A stretch of DNA of 64,000 nt from Strongyloides papillosus. Lineage: Eukaryota; Nematoda; Chromadorea; Rhabditida; Strongyloididae. The stretch lies in contig SRSI01000044.1 of assembly GCA_005656395.1 (NCBI GenBank), positions 1,736,001-1,800,000 of the forward strand. Direction: 5' to 3'. A program made the position numbers and the translations under genes. Of the stretch, positions 31,893-41,900 are shown piece by piece. The first letter of the stretch is position 1. Every line of letters starts with the position of its first letter. Below the pieces are notes generated by a model that made no database searches, had not been told where the DNA came from, and worked only from the letters and a program-made list of their open reading frames with translations.

Positions 31893-34800
31893 AAAGACTG
31901 AAGTTTCCAATTTGGACTTGGCGCAAGCTTTTACTACAGTGAAAAGACTACCTTTTGTAAAATTATCTGGTCCAAATAATTTTCGACAATGGAAAAATGA
32001 TATGGAAACTCTTTGCCGCATGGTAAATGTCAATTTTGATGAAATAGGAAAGTTGTCATCGCATAACAAAGATGTAATGCTGCGACTACTTAACTTGTAT
32101 ATTGACACGGATTTACGAAATGAACTATTAGATTTTTCATCACCTGATGAATTGATTGAAGAAGTTACAGCAAAATACTCATCCACATCTCTAATAGCTC
32201 GTATAAAACTGCAAAAATCTCTTTATCAACTTTCAAAAGAGCCTGAAGAATCTATGGTAGATCTTATATCACGCCTGAACACTCTTTGTCGATCTTTAAA
32301 AGGAATGGATGTCGTGATATCAGAGAAAGATAAAATAATCATACTTTTGGGAGCACTTTCTGATAAATACGAGAGTTTTATATCATCTATAAATGAGAAG
32401 GATTCTTATAACACCATAAGTCAGAGACTGAAAGCACTGGATGAGCTACCTAGTAATAAAGTCGAAGTTGAGCAATCCGTTTTTTATTCAAATAAATACA
32501 GTTCGATAATATGTCGTAATTGTGGAGGAAAAGGACATACATATAAGCAATGTCCATCAAAGAGAGAATACAAGAAACCTCCTACCACTTATAATAAGTA
32601 TAAAAGTCATGGTAACCAAGTCAACTATGTAAACGATGATGAAAATCTGATACAAGAAGAAGCCTTGATGACATGTTTACCAACTGATGATCTTTCTTCA
32701 GATAATGAAGTTGAATGGGCACTTAGTGCAAAAGGGGTAAATTTTAAAGAAAATAATGTTGATACTGCGTGGTTTTTAGATTCAGGCGCAACAGTTCACT
32801 TGTGCAGAAACCCTAAGCTGTTGTCAAACTTGATGCCTATAAAACCCGTTTCTATTATGGTAGCGAATGGTCAATATATAGAATGTAAATGGAGTGGTCA
32901 AGTAACTATATCTGGTATTTCTATAGGAAGCGTGTATTATCACCCTGACCTTGCTGCCAACCTTATTAGTATGGTCAAGCTTAAGGAGATTACAAAAATG
33001 TTTATAGAAAATGAAGACATATGCTTTCGTCAGAATAATTTAATTATAAGAACAAAACAAGTAAATAAGAATATTATTATTGTAACTGATGTTTTGGAAA
33101 ATAAAGCTTTTAGTGCTTATAAAGTTTCTCCTGAGATTTGGCATGAAAGACTTATGCATATAGCTGATAAAGAATTAGCACATCATACTGGTCTTCGCAT
33201 GTCTAAAAAGTGTGTAGCATGTTCTTTAGCTAAGATTCCTCGTTCTCCTCATCCCCTAAATAATTCTGCTGTTACAAGACCACTGGAACTTGTTTATTTT
33301 GACCTAGCAGGGAAAATTTCACCAAGAGGCCTTGATGGAGAAGAATACTATTGTATAGCTCTTGATGAATACTCAAAAGCCACCCAAATAATCCCATTGA
33401 AAAGTAAAGCTAACACTTTACAAGCTGTCAAACAAATTATATCTTTATGGGAGAGTTTAGTAGGTAAGTCTGTTGAACGTGTTCGAACAGACCATGGTAC
33501 AGAATTTGAAAATGTTGAAACCAGTAATTATTTTGCTAGAAAAGAAATTGTGAAGGAGTGGTCATGCGTAGGTACACCACAACAGATAAGTGTGGAAAGG
33601 TATAATCGTTATGTGAAGGAGAATGTGTCTACCATAATCATAAATCGCAGATTACCTAAAAACACATGGAGTTTAATTTGTACTTCAATTCCATATGTTA
33701 AGAATAGAATAAGAAGCTCTGCAACTATGATGGAGCCGATGAAACTCCTTGGTCTTAAATTTACGATAGATCATCTAAGATGTATTGGATGTATGGTTGT
33801 ATACAAAAAGGATAAATACATAAAAATGGGTATGAAGGGTAACATTGGTGTTTTTCTTGCATATGGACCCAAAAACTCATATAAAGTTATGGATGTTGCT
33901 ACAAATTGTATTAAAATTACTTCAAATGTAAAATTTTATGAAGAGTATGATTATATAGATGCTAAAATGTTTTATAAAAGGTTAGTTTTACATGAAACTA
34001 AGATTCCCGCACACATTAATGATATTGATGACCTAGATAATATACCGTCCTCATATCCTTCAAAATGCATAACGAGTGAAAATGTATGTGAAGACAGTAA
34101 GATAATGACTTCTGAGATAAATGATAAAAACATTACCGAAGATTCGAGTACAAATAGCAGTATAAATGAAATACCTGATGACTTAAAGGAGGATATCTTG
34201 GATTTATCACATAAATTTGAAGAATTTAGTGTATCCGACGATAATAGCATATCTAAAACACAAAGCGATTACGTCAGAAATCCTAAATTTGTGAATGGAT
34301 CACCAATTGCTACTAGAACTCGTAAAAAGGGATCAGCATTTTTTGTTACATCTCCTAGTGGTTATTTGGAGGCTTCGCAATTACTTGAATGGAAGGAATC
34401 AATGAAACAAGAACTAGAAAGCCTAATAAAAAACAACACTTGGACATATGTAAAGAAAAATGATATTGGAAAGCAAAATATCATCACATCTAAATGGGTT
34501 TACAATGTTAAAAATGATGGTCGTCTGAAATCAAGATTGACAGCTCGTGGATGCCAACAACCAATTCAAAGCGAAACATATTCACCCACTGTACATCCTT
34601 CTATCCTAAAAGCAATACTCTCTATTTGTATGCAAACAGGTATGAAAGTTCACACTATGGATTGTACAAATGCTTTTCTTCAAGGAAACTTTGAAGACAA
34701 TGAAATTGTTTATATGACTGCTCCAAAAGGAATTGAACTCGTTCATCCTCAGCATAAAAATTCAATATGCAAACTTTTAAGACCAATATATGGACTACGT

Positions 34801-35883
34801 CAAAGTTCACGTTGTTGGTATAGAACGTTTACAGATTTTTTAACATTAGATGCAAATTTTATCATATCAGAATTTGATTCATGCGTCCTGTTTACACATA
34901 ATCCATCTCTAATAATTATTTTATTATATGTTGATGATATCATGATAATTTCCCAAAATGATACGGTGATTGAGAAATTAAAACAACGTATTTTATCACG
35001 ATTTGAAGCAAAGGACTATGGTCCTATGATAGAACATACTGAATACATCGGACTTGAATTTGCTGTTAAAAATAATGAAATAATTGTCAATCAAGAAATG
35101 CGTATAAAGAAGTTAATTGAAGAATATAGTAGTTTATGCTTGGTACCTAAAAAGAATATTATAATTCCAAAGGGGGAAGTGGTAGAGTCAGACTATTTAA
35201 ATGAAAAACAACATTCTGATTTTAGAAAGATAGTTGGAAAGTTGTCGTACATTTCTAATTTATCACGGCCAGATATCACTTTTAGTGTTAATTATCTTCA
35301 ACGCGTTCTGGAAAAACCAAGGAAGTGTCATTTATCAATAGCATTGAATATTATAAGTTATTTAATGAAATTCCCTGATTTATCTATACACTTTAAGAAA
35401 TCGAAGCATCATCCTTTGGAAGTATATTGTGATGCAAGTTATGCATCTTCAAAAGATGCACATAGTACTACTGGTATAATAATCATGGTTTATGGTGCAC
35501 CAGTTTACTGGGCTACGAAAAAGCAATCGACAATTTCATTGTCATCCTCAGAAGCTGAAATTAAAGCTGCTGTCGAGGCTGTAAAACAAATGCTGTGGAT
35601 TAAAAACATATTTCAACAAATCTTTAACAAATTATCCATTTCACCTGTACTATTTGTTGATAACATACCAGCAATAAATATTATGAAAAATAATGAAATA
35701 TCAAATGCAAAAATGCGTCATACAAATATTAATCTAAGTTTTCTTAAAGAAATGAGAAATAATTTTAAGTATGTCGAAACTAGTGAACAACTTGCAGATG
35801 GACTCACAAAATCAGTTTCAACTGATAAGTTACATAGATTATTTGGTTATGATGATGTTAAGGAAACAGAAGGGGAAATGTGA
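31882..35883 (+). CDS. copia Gag-Pol polyprotein
   Basis: 1333 codons in one frame. Gag N-terminus with FRQWKNDMETL and the UBN2-type helical domain; CCHC knuckle near residue 210 (CRNCGGKGHTYKQC); aspartic protease near 299 (FLDSGATVHLC); GAG-pre-integrase (WHERLMHIADKEL, CVACSLAK); integrase with D near 471 (VYFDLAG), D near 536 (RTDHGTEF) and E near 572 (QISVERYN), i.e. D-x35-E spacing; reverse transcriptase with KARLTARG-like SRLTARGCQQ, TNAFLQG and YVDD near 1016; RNase H near 1183 (YCDASYASSKDAHSTTG) and SSSEAE, then LADGLTK. No frameshift separates gag from pol, as in Drosophila copia. All catalytic residues are present. Confidence 0.95.
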   Translation: MGPEKTEVSNLDLAQAFTTVKRLPFVKLSGPNNFRQWKNDMETLCRMVNVNFDEIGKLSSHNKDVMLRLLNLYIDTDLRNELLDFSSPDELIEEVTAKYSSTSLIARIKLQKSLYQLSKEPEESMVDLISRLNTLCRSLKGMDVVISEKDKIIILLGALSDKYESFISSINEKDSYNTISQRLKALDELPSNKVEVEQSVFYSNKYSSIICRNCGGKGHTYKQCPSKREYKKPPTTYNKYKSHGNQVNYVNDDENLIQEEALMTCLPTDDLSSDNEVEWALSAKGVNFKENNVDTAWFLDSGATVHLCRNPKLLSNLMPIKPVSIMVANGQYIECKWSGQVTISGISIGSVYYHPDLAANLISMVKLKEITKMFIENEDICFRQNNLIIRTKQVNKNIIIVTDVLENKAFSAYKVSPEIWHERLMHIADKELAHHTGLRMSKKCVACSLAKIPRSPHPLNNSAVTRPLELVYFDLAGKISPRGLDGEEYYCIALDEYSKATQIIPLKSKANTLQAVKQIISLWESLVGKSVERVRTDHGTEFENVETSNYFARKEIVKEWSCVGTPQQISVERYNRYVKENVSTIIINRRLPKNTWSLICTSIPYVKNRIRSSATMMEPMKLLGLKFTIDHLRCIGCMVVYKKDKYIKMGMKGNIGVFLAYGPKNSYKVMDVATNCIKITSNVKFYEEYDYIDAKMFYKRLVLHETKIPAHINDIDDLDNIPSSYPSKCITSENVCEDSKIMTSEINDKNITEDSSTNSSINEIPDDLKEDILDLSHKFEEFSVSDDNSISKTQSDYVRNPKFVNGSPIATRTRKKGSAFFVTSPSGYLEASQLLEWKESMKQELESLIKNNTWTYVKKNDIGKQNIITSKWVYNVKNDGRLKSRLTARGCQQPIQSETYSPTVHPSILKAILSICMQTGMKVHTMDCTNAFLQGNFEDNEIVYMTAPKGIELVHPQHKNSICKLLRPIYGLRQSSRCWYRTFTDFLTLDANFIISEFDSCVLFTHNPSLIIILLYVDDIMIISQNDTVIEKLKQRILSRFEAKDYGPMIEHTEYIGLEFAVKNNEIIVNQEMRIKKLIEEYSSLCLVPKKNIIIPKGEVVESDYLNEKQHSDFRKIVGKLSYISNLSRPDITFSVNYLQRVLEKPRKCHLSIALNIISYLMKFPDLSIHFKKSKHHPLEVYCDASYASSKDAHSTTGIIIMVYGAPVYWATKKQSTISLSSSEAEIKAAVEAVKQMLWIKNIFQQIFNKLSISPVLFVDNIPAINIMKNNEISNAKMRHTNINLSFLKEMRNNFKYVETSEQLADGLTKSVSTDKLHRLFGYDDVKETEGEM

Positions 35884-36025
35884 AGTGTTAGGTTTGTCTT
35901 TGTCAAACATATAGAATGATTGTTATTATGATTATGTTATTATAAATGTAATATGGTAATTGTTTTATCTATCTACTTATTTGTATTTATCATCAATAAA
36001 CTTATTGTATTACTAATATCTAACA
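35879..36025 (+). repeat. 3' LTR of Ty1/copia element (147 bp)
   Basis: Identical to the 5' LTR and followed by the second AAACT (36026-36030). The polyprotein stop codon TGA lies within its first bases (35881-35883). No other gene lies in it. Confidence 0.95.
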
Positions 36026-36052
36026 AAACTAAAATAAAGATAATATATTTGA

Positions 36053-36117
36053 TTACAAGAAAACCATTACTTACCCTGATCCGGATACAAGCCTTTTTGG
36101 TAAGTAATGGTTTTCCA
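36053..36117. other. Inverted repeat flanking a GGATCCGG-like core
   Basis: AGAAAACCATTACTTACC at the left pairs with GGTAAGTAATGGTTTTC at the right, with CTGATCCGGATACAAGCCTT between. Read on either strand the arm ends in GGTAAGT, a splice-donor-like sequence. It lies between the copia insertion and the next MITE. It could be a tiny fold-back element or an end of the gypsy leader. Confidence 0.5.
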
Positions 36118-36302
36118 TGCGCTTTTATATTGTAATAAGATTGATATAAATCAATCACATTTACAACAATAACAAAAAACGATAGCTTTTAAGAGTTTTA
36201 ATTATAGAAAGATTATAATAAGATAATATTTTAAATAAATCATACTTGTGTAGTTAAGTAATTATTGCTTTTCATTTTTATTAAAATTAAATTTTCGGCT
36301 CG

Positions 36303-36565
36303 GGGTAAACTCAACATGCGACTATATTGTGCGATATATGTTACCGCGCGGCGTTCATTTATTGTTACCAGAATTTTTTTATTTAAAAAAAAAATTTAAA
36401 ATTAATTATATCAATTGACTTTATTTTAAAGATTTTGAAAAACATTTAACTTATATACGAGAATTTATTTATGAAATTTGAATATAAACCTAAACTTTTA
36501 TAAACATGCGGCGAAATTTTCCCACGAGGCAAAATGTGTCATGACACACCGTGTTGAGTTTACCC
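36303..36565. mobile_element. MITE with GGGTAAACTCAACA termini (263 bp)
   Basis: Left end GGGTAAACTCAACATG, right end CGTGTTGAGTTTACCC: near-perfect inverted repeats of ~16 bp. The interior is AT-rich with GC-rich spots (GTTACCGCGCGGCG; ACATGCGGCGAAATTTTCCC). No coding potential. A target duplication could not be fixed. Confidence 0.55.
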
Positions 36566-36772
36566 TTTCCCAAATTTTTAAAACTTATTTTTTGCTAAAC
36601 TATAAAAAATAATTTAATCTTAGTCTGAAAATCATTCACTGTATTTCGTGCTATGAATATATTTTTTATTACAAATATTATGACATATTTTTTTCTAAAA
36701 TTATCATTGAAATGTTCGAAAAATATTTAAAATATGTTGTACAGACATATATTGTAACTGAAATACAAAATA

Positions 36773-37668
36773 CAGGGTGGGCCAAAATATGCATCACAGT
36801 TGCAATATAATACTTTATTACTTTTTTTTTAAGTGACATATTTTTATCGTATTATACGCATTTTGTAGAGAATTTATTAGAAAATAATATATCACAAGAT
36901 CGTTCTTAGGAATGAACTTAAAAAAAGTTTTTTAATTTCTTTAGATTTTACATTTAAAAAAGTATTTTTTAATTTTTTCAATTTAAACTTATTTTAAGTT
37001 TAAAACACATGGATACAATTCGTAATAAGTCAATATTTCACACAATTATGTATGAAAAATGTAACCTTTTAAATGATCACCATTTAATTTCTTGCACAAA
37101 CTTCTTCATTATAAAACATTAATTATTACTCTTATTTAATTGTTTTATCTAACTCTTTGAAATGATTTACTACACTTAATATTGCATGTCTTGACAAAGC
37201 TTGGGTCATATTGTAGTAGATTTTAAATAATTTATGAGTTGTAACAATTGAACATTGGTTGGTGTAGTAATCACGAACTGTTTTTGTCTGTGCTTCAGTA
37301 GAACACTTTTTTAAAGAGGTAACAACGGTAAAAAATATTTAAAATATATGGGAGAAATTAATATTGTATAAACAAAATATTTTATAAAGAAAAATGTTCC
37401 AAAGTAACATTTTAAACATCTAGCATTTATTTTTAAATAAATTGGAATATTTTAAGATGCACTTTTAAAACAAAAATACAAACATTTTTATTTAACTTAA
37501 TACAACTTTTTATTAAGACTGTTCTTAAGAACGATCTTGTGGTATATTATTCTATAAATTGTTCTGTACAAAATGCGTATAATATCATAAAATACGTCAA
37601 CAATAAAAAAAGTTATAACAGTTATAAAGTGTTTCATGCAACTGTGATGCATATTTTGGCCCACCCTG
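36773..37668. mobile_element. Fold-back element with CAGGGTGGGCCAAAATATG termini, TA duplication
   Basis: Perfect inverted ends (CAGGGTGGGCCAAAATATGC and complement) flanked by TA (36771-36772, 37669-37670). Arms are about 165 bp with internal matches such as ATTATACGCATTTTGTA and CACAAGATCGTTCTTA. The 600-bp interior is non-coding. Termini are related to the larger CAGGGTG element at 20219-21853, but the rest differs. Confidence 0.75.
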
Positions 37669-37670
37669 TA

Positions 37671-38506
37671 TATCTGTTTGTTTGAATTGTTTCAATTCTA
37701 ATTTTTTTTACATACATACAATTTTTTATTCAAAAATCTTTATGTTTTGCTGATGTTACATACATTATTTTTCTTTAAACAATATTAATTAGTGAAGAAT
37801 GATTGTTTTCTTCTTAGAACGCTATTAAGGGTGAATATAAATACCCTAAAAAATGATGATCTTTCAGTTTGGGCTTTTACCAACCAGGTGGAAAACCCAA
37901 TACATATTGGGGTAAATAATTAATTCATTTTTCATCTTTTATTATTGTATTATTATAGTTTAATTAACCAAATAAAGTTTTATATTTACTATTCGCTTTT
38001 TTAACAGGTGTAGGTACCAACTTATTTATTTCGCTAATTAATATGTAACAAAACTTTTTTAGTGTAATTATTCATTTATTAATTGTATGTAATTTTTGGG
38101 GTCTAGACGCCAGCTTTTATTTTATATAATAAAAATTTAACTCTAAAAACTAATCACAAGTATTACTTAATAATTATTCTATGTATGTTCTTTTAATGAC
38201 ATTCTTTTTATTAGCTATTTTCAACAATAAAATTAAGGGACAATTTTTCCCTATAAAATAATAAAAATAAGACAGTTTGATGGTAGTAAAAAAATATTCT
38301 ATAATGAAGTTTTGTAAAAATATTTTATATGATTTTTAAATATAATAAACGTTGAATTAATAATTTTCTCCATTCATTAATGTTTGTCCTTGGTATTCTT
38401 TTTTTTCCGTTAAAAATAAATATGACTAATCTTTCTAATTGGTGAAGGATAAAAATCGTTGAACTATTAAAAATGATATCATTTTATAGGTGTTGTGTTA
38501 TCAAAA
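37671..38506. other. Upstream region of the TIL-domain gene
   Basis: No recognised gene or repeat. It contains TTTTTTAACAG near 38000 and ATTTTATAGG at about 38481, which look like 3' splice sites. The latter lies about 18 bp before the ATG of the TIL gene and could be its trans-splice acceptor. Confidence 0.45.
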
Positions 38507-38844
38507 ATGTTTAGAGTCAATTTGCATGTAAGTTTTTTCTATTCCATATATAAATTATTATGATATAGTTAATGTTTTGCATCATTTTATTATTTTCATC
38601 AAGTAGTAATTTAGTAAAATCAAATCCTGTCACAACAACTTCACAACAAGAATGCTGTGGTAATGAAGTTTACATGGAATGTGGACCATGTAACGAAAAA
38701 AAATGTTATACTATCTTTTATTTTGTCGATCCATGTAGATTTAACAAATGTTTACCTCCAGGATGTTATTGTAAAGAAGGTTATGGTAAAAAAAGTGTCG
38801 AGGATGATACATGTGTTCCATTAAGTACCTGTTTAGATGAATAA
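38507..38844 (+). CDS. Secreted TIL-domain (trypsin-inhibitor-like) protein
   Basis: Two exons. ATG 38507 gives MFRVNLH, an intron runs 38528-38568 (41 bp, GTAAGT..GATATAG), and exon 2 (38569-38844) continues in phase with LMFCIILLFSSSSNLVKSN, which completes a signal peptide. The mature part has 11 cysteines, ten of them spaced as in the TIL fold (CGNEVYMECGPC ... PCRFNKCLPPGCYCKEGY ... TCVPLSTC). The CGNEVY start and CxPGCxC centre are diagnostic. One extra Cys precedes the first. TIL proteins usually inhibit serine proteases and are abundant in secretions of parasitic nematodes; the target cannot be read from sequence. Choosing the 38572 ATG instead would only shorten the signal peptide. 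A TTTATAG about 18 bp upstream is a likely splice acceptor. Confidence 0.85.
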
Positions 38845-38961
38845 TTTTTTTAAAAAAATGAGTCTCATGAAATAAATTTTATTTTATTGACTAGAAATTA
38901 ACCATACTTCGTTATAAAAAAGATATATATTTACAAATATTGTTTTTTTATACAATTATAT

Positions 38962-41900
38962 TTATAAATTACTATTTTGGATTTTAAATATTATTTGTTC
39001 AAGACTATTATTAGTAACGACATAATCAATTATATGTGGAACTGTTAAACTTGATCGTATACCACAATATCCAGAAACATTATCACCTTCATCCTCAGTC
39101 TTATTATCATCTTCATCTTCCTCATCTTCATCACTATCATCATCAACTTTTGTACCTATAGTACTAGAAGTAGTATTAATTGTTATTGAAGTAGTATCCG
39201 TTTTCGTTAAATTATTAACATCATTTACATTATCATTACAATTTATTGGCTGGACTATTAATTTTCCATAACGTAAAAATAATTGTTCACCAAATGAATA
39301 TACATCAGACCATGATAAAACTTTACCACTTTTTGTTGCTTTTGGTACATCCCATTCCATAAGTGATGTAATCTTCGTCAAATCTCCTGGTATAGCATCA
39401 AGTTCACTAACCATTATTTGATCAAGACATATCAAAACTTCTAATGATGGATTAGAGACAGTTATCTTAAAATTATATCCATCACAATAAATTTCTTTTA
39501 ACCCCGTATATGTACCATTATATTCAACATAACCATTATTAATATAACCAAAACGACTTGATAACTCATTACACTCCTCTAAATTATTTGTTGTTATTAC
39601 GATTGATTCTTCTTTTTCAACTAAAAGTATACTAATTAATTCCCATATTTCATTTCGTCCTTGTTTATATAAATATTCTGTTGGTGTATCTAAAAATAAT
39701 GCTCCAGATTGTGTTAATGCTGAGATACCAACAACTAAACGTCTTTTTTGATTTGAATCACAATATTGTAATTGTTTATGGCGACATTGAATAAGTCCAG
39801 TTAAATTTAGCATATTAATACTTTGAAGTTTACTTTTACGAAATCCTGATAATAATGCAAAAAATTTATAATGTTCAAATGGTGTAAAAAATGGTAATAT
39901 AGCATTTTTTGATGGACTATATCCCATTCTCATACGAGTATTAACATCTCTGTCATATATTGTTATGGAACCTTCTTTTTTCTTAATATTTCCAGTCATA
40001 AAATTAAAAATACTTTCACGTTCTCTATCATCTTTGATATACCAACAATAGCATTCACCTGGAAATACATCAAAGTTTAATCCCCTTTGTAAATTTACAT
40101 CACGTAAATATGGCTTAGCGTGTTCCATAATGATTGTTGGTTCATCATTAGGTCTTATTGTTGAAATAAAACATGATTCATCCAAATTATTATTAATATC
40201 TTCTTCAGTAGTTGTTTTACTATCAAATGTTTGTCTTCTTCTCCTACTTTTAGTATTATTACTTTCATTAATTATGGATCTAACTGTTCCAATCCAATTT
40301 CGTATTGATATTAAAACGCCACATTCAATTAATATTAAAAAACTAAATAATATTAGTATATATACAATTGTTATTGGTAATCCTATAGGAAGATTCATCA
40401 AATAATTTGCATTTTTTTTATCATTCTCATTACCATAATATCTTGCTATTTGTATCTTATAAAGTATTGTAAATGGATTCATATATGTTTTAATAATTTT
40501 CCAAACATAGCTCTTATTTTTCTCATTATACTCATTTTCTGTAATATTATTTTTTTCAAAAACAATACACATTAATCCTTGAAGTGTCAAAAAAATTATC
40601 CCAAGAAATCCACAGGTATTTGAAAAATATTTACCAAAAAATGTTAAACAGTAAAATATTGGTAGATTCATAAAGAAATATATACATGTTGCTTGAAAAA
40701 ATGGTAGAAAATTTGCGTCCTCATTTAAAAATCCAAATAATACAATTAATGATGAGAATACAATAATTCCAATAATAGTATCAGCTATAAAATTACTTAT
40801 CCAATACAAAAATGGACTAACACCAGCATAATATTGTTGTTGCTTGAAACCTTTAATTCTTTCAATAAATAGTGGATATATCGTTAGGAAGTATGTTGCT
40901 ATACACATTATTATGATTTGTGCTGTTGGTATAAACACATTCCAATTAATACCATTTTTTTTTCCAAAAAAATTAACTATTGACTCATCAGTATTAAATA
41001 TTCCTAATGTATTATTATGAGAATGCTTCACATTTGATTTAAAATATATTACTTGTGATTCTATATCATCATAATTTTCATTAATATAAGAATTAATTAA
41101 ACTATCCATAAGTGATAATGAAAGATTTAAGCAAATATTTGTTGTTATAATACTTTGAAAATTTGATATTTTTGGTGATACTTTTATTGGATATTTTGGT
41201 CCCCAAAATATATAATTTTGTGGGATCTCTTGAGGTTTCATTGAAAATTTACCAATTTGTTTTCTATTACTACCTTTCCTGTCTAAGTGCTTCATATTAT
41301 CTCTAAAGTGATGCAAATCATCCGAATTGTTTTTTATTGAAAATAATGGAATAAATGATTTTTCAAGTGCTGTATTTCCATTTAATGAGCAAAATGTTAA
41401 AGAATAATTTCTTAAGTATTGTGGCAAAGCTGATGTTAATAAAACTCCAGTAATTATTACAAATAATAGTGTTTTTACATCAATAAACATGTAAGAGAAA
41501 CGTTTCTTAATTAAGGCAAATAATTGTTTTGTATATAATTCAAATCCAGAAGCACGATCATCAAAACCTGGTACTTTATTTATTAAATCAATACTCTTTT
41601 GTAGACGGGGTTCTAATGTTGCTCCAATATTACTTAGTAAAAATGAATCTTCCAAACTATAGCTATGAATACTAAAATCAATTATATTGAATTCTTTAGT
41701 TTGATTTTCAAGGCAATCTAGTAATCTGCCAAAATTAGATTTCATTCTTTGTGGTAATCTTAAGACAAGATGATTACTATATGATTGTGTATCCTCAATA
41801 ACAGCATCTGCCACAAAATGTTTTACAAAATTGTGTATTGTATTAAAGACAATATTAAGATTCTTTTCATCACCAATTAAACTTCTTTTTAAACGTATAT

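Larger units (their letters stand above)
31731..36025 (+). mobile_element. Intact, very recent Ty1/copia retrotransposon (4.3 kb)
   Basis: Two identical 147-bp LTRs, a perfect 5-bp target duplication AAACT (31726-31730 and 36026-36030), a primer-binding site directly after the 5' LTR, a purine tract (AGAAGGGGAAA) directly before the 3' LTR, and one uninterrupted polyprotein frame. All parts needed for autonomous movement are visible. Zero LTR divergence means it inserted recently; other copies may be active. Confidence 0.95.
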
